A DNA stretch of 64,000 nucleotides from Mucilaginibacter sp. OK098. Lineage in GTDB: Bacteria > Bacteroidota > Bacteroidia > Sphingobacteriales > Sphingobacteriaceae. A program made the translations under genes and the position numbers. The stretch spans positions 62,001 to 126,000 of the forward strand of contig NZ_FRCM01000010.1 of the NCBI RefSeq assembly GCF_900142915.1, in the 5' to 3' direction. Below are positions 52,553 to 62,121 of the stretch, in pieces (within the stretch, counting starts at the first letter, position 1; the number at the start of each line of letters is the position of its first letter). The notes under the pieces are model-generated. The model was not told where the DNA came from and ran no database searches. It saw nothing but the letters and a program-made list of their open reading frames with translations.

Positions 52553-52992
52553 ACAATGATCATTTGAGCGAAGCAGAAATTCAGGAATACGCGCTTGGGA
52601 CGGCGGGCTTAAACACGAAAGAACATATCGGCTCCTGTGCGATCTGTGAAGCTAAAGCAGCCAATTACCGGCTGATTTTTTCAGCAATGGACCAATTGCC
52701 CCAGCCTGCTTTTGATTTCGATGTTACCAGCCTTATGCTGGCGCAGCTACCCCAGCCTGAAACCTCTCCGGACAGGGATGAGCGCCGGTTTTATTTGCTC
52801 ATTTTTGGCGCACTGGCTTCGATCAGCATCCCGGTTTATGTATACCGGGTGTACTTTTTTAAAATGTTCTCCGGTATTTTGCCGGCGGCCATGTATCTGG
52901 TTATACTGGTCACGGTATTTATACTCGTTTTCCAGGGCATCGAAATGTTCCGTAAATATCGAAAACAGCTAAATATCTTAAATTACAAATAA
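52549..52992 (+). CDS. Putative anti-sigma factor with membrane segments
   Basis: The 147-residue protein has a short N-terminal part, EHIGSCAICEAKAANYRL, that resembles the His-x3-Cys-x2-Cys zinc motif of anti-sigma factors (His27, Cys31, Cys34 by spacing). Two hydrophobic segments follow (about 84-100 and 108-128). The overlap with the sigma gene supports the role. The motif is minimal, so this rests partly on position. Confidence 0.75.
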   Translation: MNNDHLSEAEIQEYALGTAGLNTKEHIGSCAICEAKAANYRLIFSAMDQLPQPAFDFDVTSLMLAQLPQPETSPDRDERRFYLLIFGALASISIPVYVYRVYFFKMFSGILPAAMYLVILVTVFILVFQGIEMFRKYRKQLNILNYK

Positions 52993-53051
52993 ACTGCAAC
53001 TTAAAAAGGGGCTACCGTTCTTATACATTATAAACAGCATTAAAAAAGAAC

Positions 53052-53486
53052 ATGAAAAAAATCATCATCACTATAGGCGCTGTGGCAGGCACATGGACCG
53101 TCGCAGCAGCTCAAAATTCAAACGCTGCTGATTATAACTTCAAATATGATGCGCTTCACACGTCCTACACGATACTGACCATCGTGGTATTTGGCATAAT
53201 GATACTCACCTTTATCAGATGGTTACTGGACTACCGGCTTAAAAACAAGCTAATCGAAAAGAGCCCGCCAGACCATGTGGTATCCCAGCTCTTACAACCG
53301 ATTACCAGTGACAATAAGAACGTAGCCATCAAATGGTTTGCCCTGTTAATGGGCCTGGGGACGGGGTTGTCCTTTGTAGATTATTTCCAACCGCTCGGCA
53401 TCCATTCCCTGGCGATCATGTCCTTCAGCCTTGCAGCCAGTTTCCTGGGCTATTATTTTTATATCAACCGCCGGGAAAAACCATAA
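53052..53486 (+). CDS. Hypothetical membrane protein, sigma operon
   Basis: The 144-residue protein has a possible signal (about 1-20) and three hydrophobic segments, near residues 37-57, 95-110 and 118-138, with a charged stretch YRLKNKLIEKSPPDHVVSQL between the first two. I do not recognise a family. It is 59 bases after the anti-sigma gene and is often the sort of third gene seen in such operons. Confidence 0.7.
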   Translation: MKKIIITIGAVAGTWTVAAAQNSNAADYNFKYDALHTSYTILTIVVFGIMILTFIRWLLDYRLKNKLIEKSPPDHVVSQLLQPITSDNKNVAIKWFALLMGLGTGLSFVDYFQPLGIHSLAIMSFSLAASFLGYYFYINRREKP

Positions 53487-53574
53487 CTAGTTCGGTAAAA
53501 TATTGAAACAATCTTTTTGAAAAACACTGCCCTGAAAGCGGGCCTGGAAAAATACTGCCTTAATTTAACCTTAA

Positions 53575-55995
53575 ATGTATATGAAACCAATTAAACGATA
53601 TACCATCAAACCCATTTGCATACTGCTTTTTGTGTGCTACCTGATCCTCCTTACCGCGTTGTTTTCCCGGGTTTCGGCCCAGGACCTCAAATCTGCCTTC
53701 CCGGTAAAAGGTTACAGGGAAACCGCTGCTAAAGTCAATGACTTGGTGCATACCAAACTTAATGTGCGTTTTGACTATAAAAAACGCTATTTATATGGCA
53801 AGGAATGGCTGACCCTGCATCCTCATTTTTACCCGACAGATACCCTCCGGCTCGATGCCATAGGGATGGATATTTACGCGGTCTCGACCATCAAAAAAGG
53901 AAAACTCACGCCACTGCATTTTGCCTATGATAGCCTCACCCTAAACATCAAACTGGATAAGGTTTACCAGCCAGCCGAAGACTATACCCTCTATATTACC
54001 TATACAGCAAAGCCTGAAAAATTGAAGGGAAGACGTAACAACGAACATGGCTTGTATTTTATCAACCCGGACGGTACCGAAAAGGATAAACCAACGCAGA
54101 TCTGGACGCTTGGCGAACCGGAAAATAATTCTTGCTGGTTCCCGACGATCGACAAGCCGGATCAAAAAACTACGCAGGAGATCAGTATGACCGTTCCTGG
54201 CAAATATGTGACCTTATCCAACGGCCGCCTGGCATCGCAGAAAAACAATCCTGACGGCACCCGTACCGATACCTGGAAAATGGAATTGCCGCATTCGCCC
54301 TACCTGTTCATGATGGCAGTGGGCGACTTTAAGATCATTAAGGACAGCTGGCACGGAAAGGAAGTCAGCTATTACCTGGAACCGAAATACGCCCCTTATG
54401 CGAAAGATAATTTCGGTGCTATACCTGAAGCCATTGATTTTTTTTCCAAAACTTTGGGGGTTGACTTCCCCTGGAATAAATATGCGGAGGTATCTGTTCG
54501 TGATTATGTAGGCGGGGCGATGGAAAATACGACCGCAGCTATATTCGGCCCAGTTTCCACCACAAGGGAACTGGCAGACAGTTATTACAATCCGGGTATG
54601 GAACATGAGCTGTTCCACCAATGGTTTGGCGACTATGTGACCTGTGAAAGCTGGAGTAACATCACCCTGAATGAATCCTTTGCCGATTTTGGAGAACTGA
54701 TCTGGCTGGAGCACAAATACGGTAAGGATGCGGCGGACGCCCATCTCCAGTACGGCTTGCAAAATTACCTGGACAGTCGGGATGCCCGTACCAAAAACCT
54801 GGTCACTTTTTATTATAACAATCCCAAGGACCCCTTTGGTATTACCTATTCCAAAGGGGGGCGCGTTTTAAATATGCTGCGGAACTACCTGGGCGATACT
54901 GCATTTTATAAAGGTTTGCACTTTTACCTGACCACCTACGCCTTTAAAAATGCCGAAGTGCCGCAATTGAGAATGGCGCTGGAAGAAGCCAGCGGACTTG
55001 ACCTGAACTGGTTCTTTAACCAGTGGTATTATGGCGCGGGCCACCCGGTGCTGGATATCCGGTACCAATGGGACGAGGCGGCAAAAACGCAAATAGTTTT
55101 TATACAGCAAAAACAGGATGGAACCGCTTTTACCTTACCGGTTGCGGTGGATGTGTATGTTAATGGTGCAAAAGAACGCCACAGGGTTTGGCTCCGCAGC
55201 AAAGCGGATACGTTAACTTTTAATGCGTCCTCAAAACCCGACCTGGTGAACGTTGATGCAGATAAAATACTGGTTGCAGAGAAGATCGATCATAAGACTC
55301 CGGCAGAGCTGGTTTACCAATATTTTCATGCGCCGCTTTACCTCGACCGTTATGAAGCCATGGACTTTGCAGAAAAAAACACGGATGAACCGGAAGTACA
55401 GCGCGTGCTGATCGCCGCTTTAAAAGACCCCTTCTCCGGCCTGCGCCGGAAGGCGATCTGGGCACTTAACCAGAACAAGGAAGATATCCGTAATATTAAC
55501 GCCGGCCTGCGGAATGCAGCGCTGCCATTGCTTGCGAATCTTGCCAAGACAGACCCGAACAATTTGATGCAGGCAGATGCGATCAATACCCTTTCAATAT
55601 TGAAAGACCCGGCCTATCTGGACCTGTTCCGACAAAGGCTTAACAGTCCATCGTATTCGGTATCAGGGGCGGCACTGAACGGCATTATCCGTTTAGACCC
55701 GGCATTGGGATTGAGTTTGGCCAAACGCTTTGAAAACGACAACGAGGGACAACTCAGTCAGGCCATCATCAGCGTCTATGCTGACCAGGGCGGCGATGGT
55801 CAATGGCTCTTTGTATACCAGCGTTATCAAGCGGCCGAAATACAGGACCAGATCCACCTGGCTAAAGCATTTTCGGGTATGATAGGGCGCTTAACCAGGC
55901 AGGAAGCCGTTTTACAAGGTATAGATGAATTAAAGCAAGTGGCTATCCGGCACAAGCGCGACGCCCTACATGATCAAATTCCTGGACAGCATTAA
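53575..55995 (+). CDS. M1-family zinc metallopeptidase (C-terminal frameshift)
   Basis: The 806-residue protein has a signal region (about 1-38, ending VSAQ), the aminopeptidase motif GGAMENTTA at 313-321, and the zinc motif HELFHQW at 344-350 with the second Glu in NESFADF (Glu367). HEAT-like repeats form the C-terminal third. It trims peptides in the periplasm or outside. The last residues (ALHDQIPGQH) differ from the expected end; the +1 frame continues ATPYMIKFLDSIKDQRTE up to a stop at 56077. One extra base near 55957 would explain this. The catalytic core is unaffected. Confidence 0.9.
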   Translation: MYMKPIKRYTIKPICILLFVCYLILLTALFSRVSAQDLKSAFPVKGYRETAAKVNDLVHTKLNVRFDYKKRYLYGKEWLTLHPHFYPTDTLRLDAIGMDIYAVSTIKKGKLTPLHFAYDSLTLNIKLDKVYQPAEDYTLYITYTAKPEKLKGRRNNEHGLYFINPDGTEKDKPTQIWTLGEPENNSCWFPTIDKPDQKTTQEISMTVPGKYVTLSNGRLASQKNNPDGTRTDTWKMELPHSPYLFMMAVGDFKIIKDSWHGKEVSYYLEPKYAPYAKDNFGAIPEAIDFFSKTLGVDFPWNKYAEVSVRDYVGGAMENTTAAIFGPVSTTRELADSYYNPGMEHELFHQWFGDYVTCESWSNITLNESFADFGELIWLEHKYGKDAADAHLQYGLQNYLDSRDARTKNLVTFYYNNPKDPFGITYSKGGRVLNMLRNYLGDTAFYKGLHFYLTTYAFKNAEVPQLRMALEEASGLDLNWFFNQWYYGAGHPVLDIRYQWDEAAKTQIVFIQQKQDGTAFTLPVAVDVYVNGAKERHRVWLRSKADTLTFNASSKPDLVNVDADKILVAEKIDHKTPAELVYQYFHAPLYLDRYEAMDFAEKNTDEPEVQRVLIAALKDPFSGLRRKAIWALNQNKEDIRNINAGLRNAALPLLANLAKTDPNNLMQADAINTLSILKDPAYLDLFRQRLNSPSYSVSGAALNGIIRLDPALGLSLAKRFENDNEGQLSQAIISVYADQGGDGQWLFVYQRYQAAEIQDQIHLAKAFSGMIGRLTRQEAVLQGIDELKQVAIRHKRDALHDQIPGQH

Positions 55996-56103
55996 AGACC
56001 AGCGTACCGAGCTCAACGATCCAGCAGGCGCCAAAGCATCCGCAGATGCCATTCAGCAGATCAATGATGCAAAATAATGATATTTACATTAAATACGAAT
56101 GCG

Positions 56104-57471
56104 ATGAAACTCCTGTCAAAACCAATAATACTAATACTTTTTCTATTATTTATCCTTTTTAGAACAGCTTTTGCGCAATCTGCAAATGATCTATCAAAAC
56201 CTATTGCGCCCGAATTGCTACAACAGGATTTCACCTCGTTGCACGACACGCTGCAAAAAATACACGCCGGATTATACCGCTATAAAAGCAAAGCGGAGGT
56301 AGACAGACTATTTGACCGTTGTTTCAAAAAGCTGGACCACCCGATGACCGAGGTTGCCTATTTCGCCATCATCAGCCGGCTGATCAGCGGGATAGAGGAC
56401 GGACATACCGAATGCTTTCTGCCAAAGGACTTTATCAACCAGTTCATAACTCAGGTCAAGCTGTTCCCGATCCAGCCCAGGTTCATTGGTGAAAAGGCTT
56501 ATGTGCCCTGCGATACCAAAGAGTTCCCGGCAGGGACTGAACTCCTGGCTATTGATCACCGAAGCATTGGCACGATCAGGAAGCGGCTATTCGAACACCT
56601 ATCCTCCGATGGCGGTATCCAGACGGAAAAATACGTCAAAGTAAATGACGGCCACGATCCTTTTGCCTACCTGTATGACGTTGTTTATGGGACTCAGGAA
56701 AATTTTGAAGTAAAATATAAAACAGTCGGAGGTACCACGGCGGTAAAAACAATTGCAGGGGATTATTTAAAAAACATGGAATGCCCTTCTCCTGGGCGGG
56801 TTATACCCAATCGTTACCTGGAGCTGGCTTATCAGCCAGGTAATATCGCTGTGATGACCATCCGGACCTTTGCTAATGAATACCTGGTTCAGACCAAAGA
56901 AAACCTCACTGACTTTTTAGCCGCATCATTTAAGGAGCTGGAGAATAAAAAGATTGGCAGGCTGATCATTGACCTGCGGGAAAATGGCGGCGGTAACGAC
57001 AGCAACGGGGCTTTGCTTTACAGTTACCTGACGGATCACCCCTTTGCCTATTATGCCTCCCTGAGTTCAACTACGAAAGCAATAAAGGACCATCCCGACC
57101 TGGTGGAATTACAACAACCGCATAAGGGTAATTATAAGGGAAAGGTCGTTTTCCTTACCAGTGGTAAAAGCTTTTCCGGCGCAGCTGAATTTTCATCCAT
57201 TGCCAGAACCAACAACAGGGGTGCTTTTGTCGGCGAGGAAACAGGCGGCGGCTATTACGGAAATACCTCTGGCAATAAAATAACTTTCTTTCTGCCAAAC
57301 ACCCAAATCAAGGTAAATATCCCCTTATTTAAATATGTCATGGCAGTAAGGAAAGCTAAATACAAAGATAGGGGCACTATTCCGGATTATTTGATCGTAC
57401 CGACGATGAATGATATCATTCAGCATCATGATATCCAGATGGATTTCGCACTGCAACTTGCGGCTAAATAA
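56104..57471 (+). CDS. S41-family serine peptidase
   Basis: The protein starts with a signal peptide (KLLSKPIILILFLLFILFRT, ending AFAQ) if the ATG at 56104 is used, the reason for this choice; an ATG at 56077 would overlap the restored stop of the M1 gene. S41 blocks are clear: GRLIIDLRENGGGNDSNGAL and LTSGKSFSGAAEFSSIA, with Ser358 as the likely nucleophile, and FVGEETGGG. It is a tail-specific or C-terminal processing-like peptidase at the periplasm. It probably belongs to the sigma-controlled block. Confidence 0.9.
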   Translation: MKLLSKPIILILFLLFILFRTAFAQSANDLSKPIAPELLQQDFTSLHDTLQKIHAGLYRYKSKAEVDRLFDRCFKKLDHPMTEVAYFAIISRLISGIEDGHTECFLPKDFINQFITQVKLFPIQPRFIGEKAYVPCDTKEFPAGTELLAIDHRSIGTIRKRLFEHLSSDGGIQTEKYVKVNDGHDPFAYLYDVVYGTQENFEVKYKTVGGTTAVKTIAGDYLKNMECPSPGRVIPNRYLELAYQPGNIAVMTIRTFANEYLVQTKENLTDFLAASFKELENKKIGRLIIDLRENGGGNDSNGALLYSYLTDHPFAYYASLSSTTKAIKDHPDLVELQQPHKGNYKGKVVFLTSGKSFSGAAEFSSIARTNNRGAFVGEETGGGYYGNTSGNKITFFLPNTQIKVNIPLFKYVMAVRKAKYKDRGTIPDYLIVPTMNDIIQHHDIQMDFALQLAAK

Positions 57472-57559
57472 TTAGAAATAGTAATTTAAAGATGATAGAT
57501 ACATTGGTAGCAAATGTTGATAACCGCCATTGCCTTAGGTTAGACTTGGACAATTGACC
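57472..57559. other. Short spacer before repeat copy C
   Basis: Nothing is recognised in this stretch. Confidence 0.3.
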
Positions 57560-57695
57560 GGTTCGATGTTGACCCATAAACGTCGTCAAATTCGAGCTAT
57601 CTTTTTTAAATCAGCTATAAAATTATTTGAAATAAGCCCCACGACCGCCCCCTTTTTTAAAAGTCTTTTTACAGTAGTAAAAGGGTTTTTTTTAT
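57560..57695 (+). repeat. Island repeat copy C, with terminator
   Basis: It begins GGTTCGATGTTG, has CAAATTCGAGCTATCTTTTT and TCAGCTATAAA at 57611-57621, and ends in a hairpin (CTTTTTAC / GTAAAAGG) plus eight T residues at 57663-57695. Unlike A and B it is followed by an integrase start. Confidence 0.65.
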
Positions 57696-57810
57696 GCCCT
57701 CAAAGATTTCCGATAAAAATAATAATTCGTCAGGTAAAAACTAACGTGTTGTCTTTAATACGAAAAACTGCCCAACTTGACGAAAATGTTTTACAACGGA
57801 TTTCGTCAGT

Positions 57811-57999
57811 ATGGCTACAATCAAGGAAGTGATTCTCAAACACCATAAAAAGGAGGATGGTACTTATAATATTAAGTTTCGATTGACTCACAATCCAAAA
57901 ATAACTTACATCAACACGAATTATTTTGCTGGAGAAAAACAACTGAAAAAAGACTTTACTAAAAAGGACAAGTTTTTGCTAGGCCTGCAAATCATGTAG
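57811..57999 (+). pseudogene. Tyrosine integrase, N-terminal remnant
   Basis: The 62-residue ORF reads MATIKEVILKHHKKEDGTYN and IKFRLTHNPKITYINTNYF, the start of the arm-binding domain of Bacteroidota tyrosine recombinases, and stops soon after EKQLKKDFTKKDKF. The core-binding and catalytic domains are missing. It marks the end of the island and is presumably inactive. Confidence 0.85.
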
Positions 58000-58296
58000 A
58001 TAAAAGTACATGCCTTTTCATTCGGTACTTATTCGGCGTTATTGCCAGGCATATAACAGGTGACCGTTTCTTCAAATCACCTATGTGCATCGGGTTGGTT
58101 TAAATAACTCCGAAAACGCCGCTTGCGTTCATTGCCATGCAAATTTTCGATATCTTTTTCCTGTAATTTCCTTTCGTATATTTTTTCGTATCCTTCGTAT
58201 ATCATTTCTGCCCCGGACGCTGTAGTAGCTATAATTTCAGGCCGGCTTTATAAATAATTATAAGCCGGCATACATTTTACAATCATTTACTACGCA
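58000..58296. other. Spacer before the collagen-like gene
   Basis: AT-rich and pyrimidine-rich stretches with no coding signal. An inverted pair GCCGGC and GCCGGC (58240-58270) brackets TTTATAAATAATTATAA. The collagen-like gene starts 24 bases later. Confidence 0.35.
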
Positions 58297-60366
58297 ATGG
58301 GAAACAAATACAAACTCATTTACCTGCTGCTTATAGCAGTTATTGCCATAACCTCATGCACTAAAGAAGGCTTGCAGGGGCCCGATGGGGCAACCGGGCC
58401 TGCCGGCCCGACCGGGGCAACAGGGCCTGCCGGCCCGGCAGGAAAAGACGGCTCTGTCATTTATAGTGGTTCGGGGGTGCCGGTGGCCACCAACGGATCG
58501 CCGGGGGACTATTACCTCAATAAGGCAACTGGCGACCTTTACGGTCCAAAAACGGTCAGCGGCTGGGGTAGTCCAATTGGCTTAAATGGAGCCAATGGAA
58601 CAAATGGGACAAACGGCAGCGTGGTATACAGCGGTAATGGCAGCCCTCTGGTAACCCTGGGAAACGTAGGTGATTATTATCTCGATAAAACCAACATCTT
58701 ATTATACGGCCCCAAAACTACCTCGTGGGGAACCCCTGTGTTGTTGAGGGGCGCACAGGGTGCACAAGGACCGGCAGGTCCCGCAGGAACCGATGGCAGC
58801 ATTATTTACAGTGGTAACGGCACTCCTGATACAGGTTTAGGCAAAGCAGGTGACTATTATTTTGATAAAAGCACCGGTAATCTTTATGGCCCAAAAACGG
58901 CCAGGGGATGGGGTACCGCTACTGCATTAACCGGTGCAACGGGCGCAACAGGTGCAGCCGGTGCAAATGGTTCCACTATTTTGAACGGTTCTGGCGCGCC
59001 CCCGCTGTCGCAGGGTACAATAGGAGATTTTTACCTCGACAAAAGTACCTACCTATTCTACGGTCCTAAAAATGCCGGGGGATGGGGAATACCTGTACTA
59101 TTAAAAGGTGCCCAAGGTGTACAGGGGCCCATCGGCCCTGCGGGTGCCGATGGCAGCATAATTTACAGCGGAACTGGAGTACCGGATGTCGGCCTGGGTA
59201 AAAACGGCGATTACTATATTGATAAATCAACCGGGGGACTTTATGGCCCAAAAACCGCGAGAGGCTGGGGTTCACCCACTTCATTAAAAGGCGCTAATGG
59301 TTCAAATGGAACAGACGGAACAGATGGATCAACAATTTTAAGCGGATCAGGCGCGCCTATTGCAACGCAGGGTAATACCGGTGACTTCTATCTCGACAAA
59401 AATACTTACCTCTTCTATGGCCCAAAATCGGCAACAGGGTGGGGAATACCGGTATTATTAAAAGGAGCAGAGGGTGTGCAAGGCCCTGTTGGCCCCGCAG
59501 GGGCTGATGGCAGTATTATCTATAGCGGGAATGGCACACCCGATCCGCGCATCGGCGTAGCGGGCGATTATTATTTTGATAAAACAAATGGCGCTTTATA
59601 TGGTCCTAAAACAAACAACGGCTGGGGGTTACCAACATCATTGGTTGGGCCGCAGGGCAATAAGGGCAGCAACGGCAGTAACGGGACAAACGGAAAAGAT
59701 GGCAACACCATCCTAAGCGGCACAGGCGTACCTTCAGCAGCAATTGGTAATATCGGCGACTTTTACCTTGATACAAGCACCTTCCTGTTTTACGGCCCTA
59801 AAAGTAATAGTGGCTGGGGTACTGGCACATCATTAAAAGCAGCATCCGGCGGCGCGTCTGTAACTGCATTTGAAACAGCCGACAATACAACACTAACCTG
59901 GGCGCCGCCTGCCGGGCCAATTGGAACAAGCGGGCCGCCTTCATCATTTGTTTTGAGGCAGCAAAAAATAACCGGCGACACCTCAACAGTCTTTAAACTG
60001 CCTGACTCGCTGGCAGACGTTGTAAACCATGGGATCGTACTGGTATACCTGCATGTTGTTTCATCTGATGCTTCTGCAAGCAATTGGATACAGCTTTCTT
60101 ATACAAATATCATTGTGCCATCAAATATCCAGTCGTACACCTTTAAATTAATTGTAAATGCCAACGGCGTGTTTGTTCGCATAGCCTGCAATATCTCAAA
60201 CACCACCACGCAGCTATCTCCACAGTTTAACGTGGATAAGGTACGTGTAGTGGTGGTGCCCGAAAAGACTACCGGGCAGCTTGGTTCGATAAAGAAAAAC
60301 GGCCCGGTACGGATAAATATGCAGCAATTACCCATCAACAACAACAGCTTTAAGAAACTAAAATAG
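58297..60366 (+). CDS. Collagen-like repeat lipoprotein
   Basis: The 689-residue protein has a lipobox ITSC (Cys21). Gly-x-y collagen triplets (GPDGATGPAGPTGATGPAGP) are followed by eight units of about 55-65 residues, each beginning with a short Gly-x-y stretch and then a block such as GSIIYSGNGTPDTGLGKAGD and YYFDKSTGNLYGPKTARGWG. The block reads like a small beta unit. Strands alternate between IIYSG and TILSG types. A C-terminal globular domain starts near residue 520. It is probably a surface-exposed structural lipoprotein with triple-helix segments. The function is unknown. Confidence 0.88.
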   Translation: MGNKYKLIYLLLIAVIAITSCTKEGLQGPDGATGPAGPTGATGPAGPAGKDGSVIYSGSGVPVATNGSPGDYYLNKATGDLYGPKTVSGWGSPIGLNGANGTNGTNGSVVYSGNGSPLVTLGNVGDYYLDKTNILLYGPKTTSWGTPVLLRGAQGAQGPAGPAGTDGSIIYSGNGTPDTGLGKAGDYYFDKSTGNLYGPKTARGWGTATALTGATGATGAAGANGSTILNGSGAPPLSQGTIGDFYLDKSTYLFYGPKNAGGWGIPVLLKGAQGVQGPIGPAGADGSIIYSGTGVPDVGLGKNGDYYIDKSTGGLYGPKTARGWGSPTSLKGANGSNGTDGTDGSTILSGSGAPIATQGNTGDFYLDKNTYLFYGPKSATGWGIPVLLKGAEGVQGPVGPAGADGSIIYSGNGTPDPRIGVAGDYYFDKTNGALYGPKTNNGWGLPTSLVGPQGNKGSNGSNGTNGKDGNTILSGTGVPSAAIGNIGDFYLDTSTFLFYGPKSNSGWGTGTSLKAASGGASVTAFETADNTTLTWAPPAGPIGTSGPPSSFVLRQQKITGDTSTVFKLPDSLADVVNHGIVLVYLHVVSSDASASNWIQLSYTNIIVPSNIQSYTFKLIVNANGVFVRIACNISNTTTQLSPQFNVDKVRVVVVPEKTTGQLGSIKKNGPVRINMQQLPINNNSFKKLK

Positions 60367-60376
60367 CAACAGCACG

Positions 60377-60396
60377 GCCCCGGTTAAAGCCGGGGC
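60377..60396 (+). terminator. Hairpin after the collagen-like gene
   Basis: GCCCCGG and CCGGGGC form a 7-bp stem with a 6-base loop. There is no long T-run, so this may only reduce reading into the next gene. Confidence 0.5.
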
Positions 60397-60434
60397 TTAT
60401 ATCTGCCATTGAGCCCTCACGATTAAACAACTAC

Positions 60435-62117
60435 ATGAAAAAAATAATTTATAGTTCCCTGTTTTTTATGCAGCTACTGTTATTAAACCTTGTGGTTAAG
60501 GCGCAGGATATTGGCCAGCTGGCCAAACAAAAGCCGTTTGAAATAACCGGCACCGCCGGTGTTGGCATTGGAACTTACTCGGCCACCGGGATAGATGACA
60601 GGGAACGCAGCTTCAGCTACCTGTTTAATGGCGCGCCCGTTATATCTATTTACGGTGTAAGCTTTCCGTTCAGTATTGTAGTGAGTGATCAGCAGCGCGG
60701 GTTCCGGCAGCCCTTTAACCAGTATGGCATTAGCCCCGCCTATAAATGGTTAACCATACATGCTGGCTGGCAAAGTATCACCTGGTCGCCATTCACACTT
60801 GCAGGGTACGACTTTTTGGGCGGCGGTGTTGAGGCCCATCCCGGAAAATTAAGACTGGGGTTTGTTTATGGCAGGTTCAACAAAGCCATTGCTGCCGATA
60901 CCGCTAATCATTCGCTCTTTCAAACCCCTGCTTATAAACGTACCGGCTACGCCGCCAGGGCAGGGTATGGCACTGAAAGAAACTACCTTGATTTTACTTA
61001 CCTGAGCGCAAAGGACGAGGTAAATTCGCTACCTCAAAACCTTGGTGCCGCGAGAATGACGCCGGCTTCCAATATTGTGCTGGGCATATCCTCCAAATGG
61101 TCCTTCCTGCACCATTTCACCTGGACATTTGATGTGGCCGGCAGCCTTTATACCCGCAATTTATTATCGGATACTTTAGGTAGCCTCGAACTTGAGAAAG
61201 CCAATTTTATAAAGAAACTGATCGCTATAAATTCATCTACCCAGTTTTTTACGGCCGCGCAAACGCAGGTTGCCTATCAAAATAAAAACTACAATCTCGG
61301 GCTGCAATACCGTCGCATCGACCCTGATTATAAATCAATGGGGGCCTATTATTTTGAAACCGATGTGGCCAATTATACAGTTAACGGCGGCATCAGCTTG
61401 TTGCAAAATAAAGTACAGGTAAACGGCAGCTTTGGTTTACAGAACGATAACTTATTGCACGACAGGGAATTTACTTCGCACCGCAGTATCAGTTCGTTAA
61501 TGCTTTCGTACAACATGCCGCAATACGGCGCCAGCATCAACTACTCCAATTATGGCATCACGCAGGATAGGGGCCTTAACCCACTGGTAGATACTTTCCG
61601 GGTAGCACGTACCAATTATAATTTTAACGGTATATTACGGTACGCGATAAATGCCGACAGCCTGTCGCATACATTTATATTGGTTGGCAATATACAATCG
61701 TTGGTCGATCTTAATCATTTCACTGCGTCGCAAAATGAAGCCAACAGTAAAACCGCTAATTTATCCTACCAGCTCGGGTTCCTGAAAACCGGTTTCAGTA
61801 TTAATGCTGCTTACAGCTATACGGTTGCCGATCTGCCACTGATGCATACGGTTTTGACGGGGCCGACCTTTGGTATCAATAAACTGCTCGACAAGGGCAA
61901 GCTTAACCTGAGCGCCAACATTGGTTTTCAGCAGCAGCAAAACAACGGCCTGGATGCGGGTACGGTTATCAACGGCATTTTGAACGGCTCGTACCGCGTA
62001 TCCAAACGCGACGCGCTTAACCTCTCGTTGATGTACCTGAAAAGCAAATCAAGAAACCAAACCCTGCCGTCATTTAATGAAAAACGTACCCTATTTAACA
62101 TCACACATGCCTTTTAA
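60435..62117 (+). CDS. Outer-membrane barrel-like protein
   Basis: The 560-residue protein has a signal peptide (about 1-23, ending VKAQ). The rest consists of alternating amphipathic strands with Tyr and aromatic ends, such as NYNLGLQYRRIDPDYKSMGA and LSLMYLKSKSRNQT, and it ends in a Phe (THAF), the usual C-terminal signal of outer-membrane barrels. I do not recognise a family. It lies 69 bases after the collagen-like gene and directly before the next large gene, so the three are probably one operon. Confidence 0.78.
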   Translation: MKKIIYSSLFFMQLLLLNLVVKAQDIGQLAKQKPFEITGTAGVGIGTYSATGIDDRERSFSYLFNGAPVISIYGVSFPFSIVVSDQQRGFRQPFNQYGISPAYKWLTIHAGWQSITWSPFTLAGYDFLGGGVEAHPGKLRLGFVYGRFNKAIAADTANHSLFQTPAYKRTGYAARAGYGTERNYLDFTYLSAKDEVNSLPQNLGAARMTPASNIVLGISSKWSFLHHFTWTFDVAGSLYTRNLLSDTLGSLELEKANFIKKLIAINSSTQFFTAAQTQVAYQNKNYNLGLQYRRIDPDYKSMGAYYFETDVANYTVNGGISLLQNKVQVNGSFGLQNDNLLHDREFTSHRSISSLMLSYNMPQYGASINYSNYGITQDRGLNPLVDTFRVARTNYNFNGILRYAINADSLSHTFILVGNIQSLVDLNHFTASQNEANSKTANLSYQLGFLKTGFSINAAYSYTVADLPLMHTVLTGPTFGINKLLDKGKLNLSANIGFQQQQNNGLDAGTVINGILNGSYRVSKRDALNLSLMYLKSKSRNQTLPSFNEKRTLFNITHAF

Positions 62118-62121
62118 TTTT

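Noticed and set aside
57554..57832. 92-residue plus-strand ORF
   Set aside because: It covers repeat copy C and overlaps the integrase remnant in another frame.
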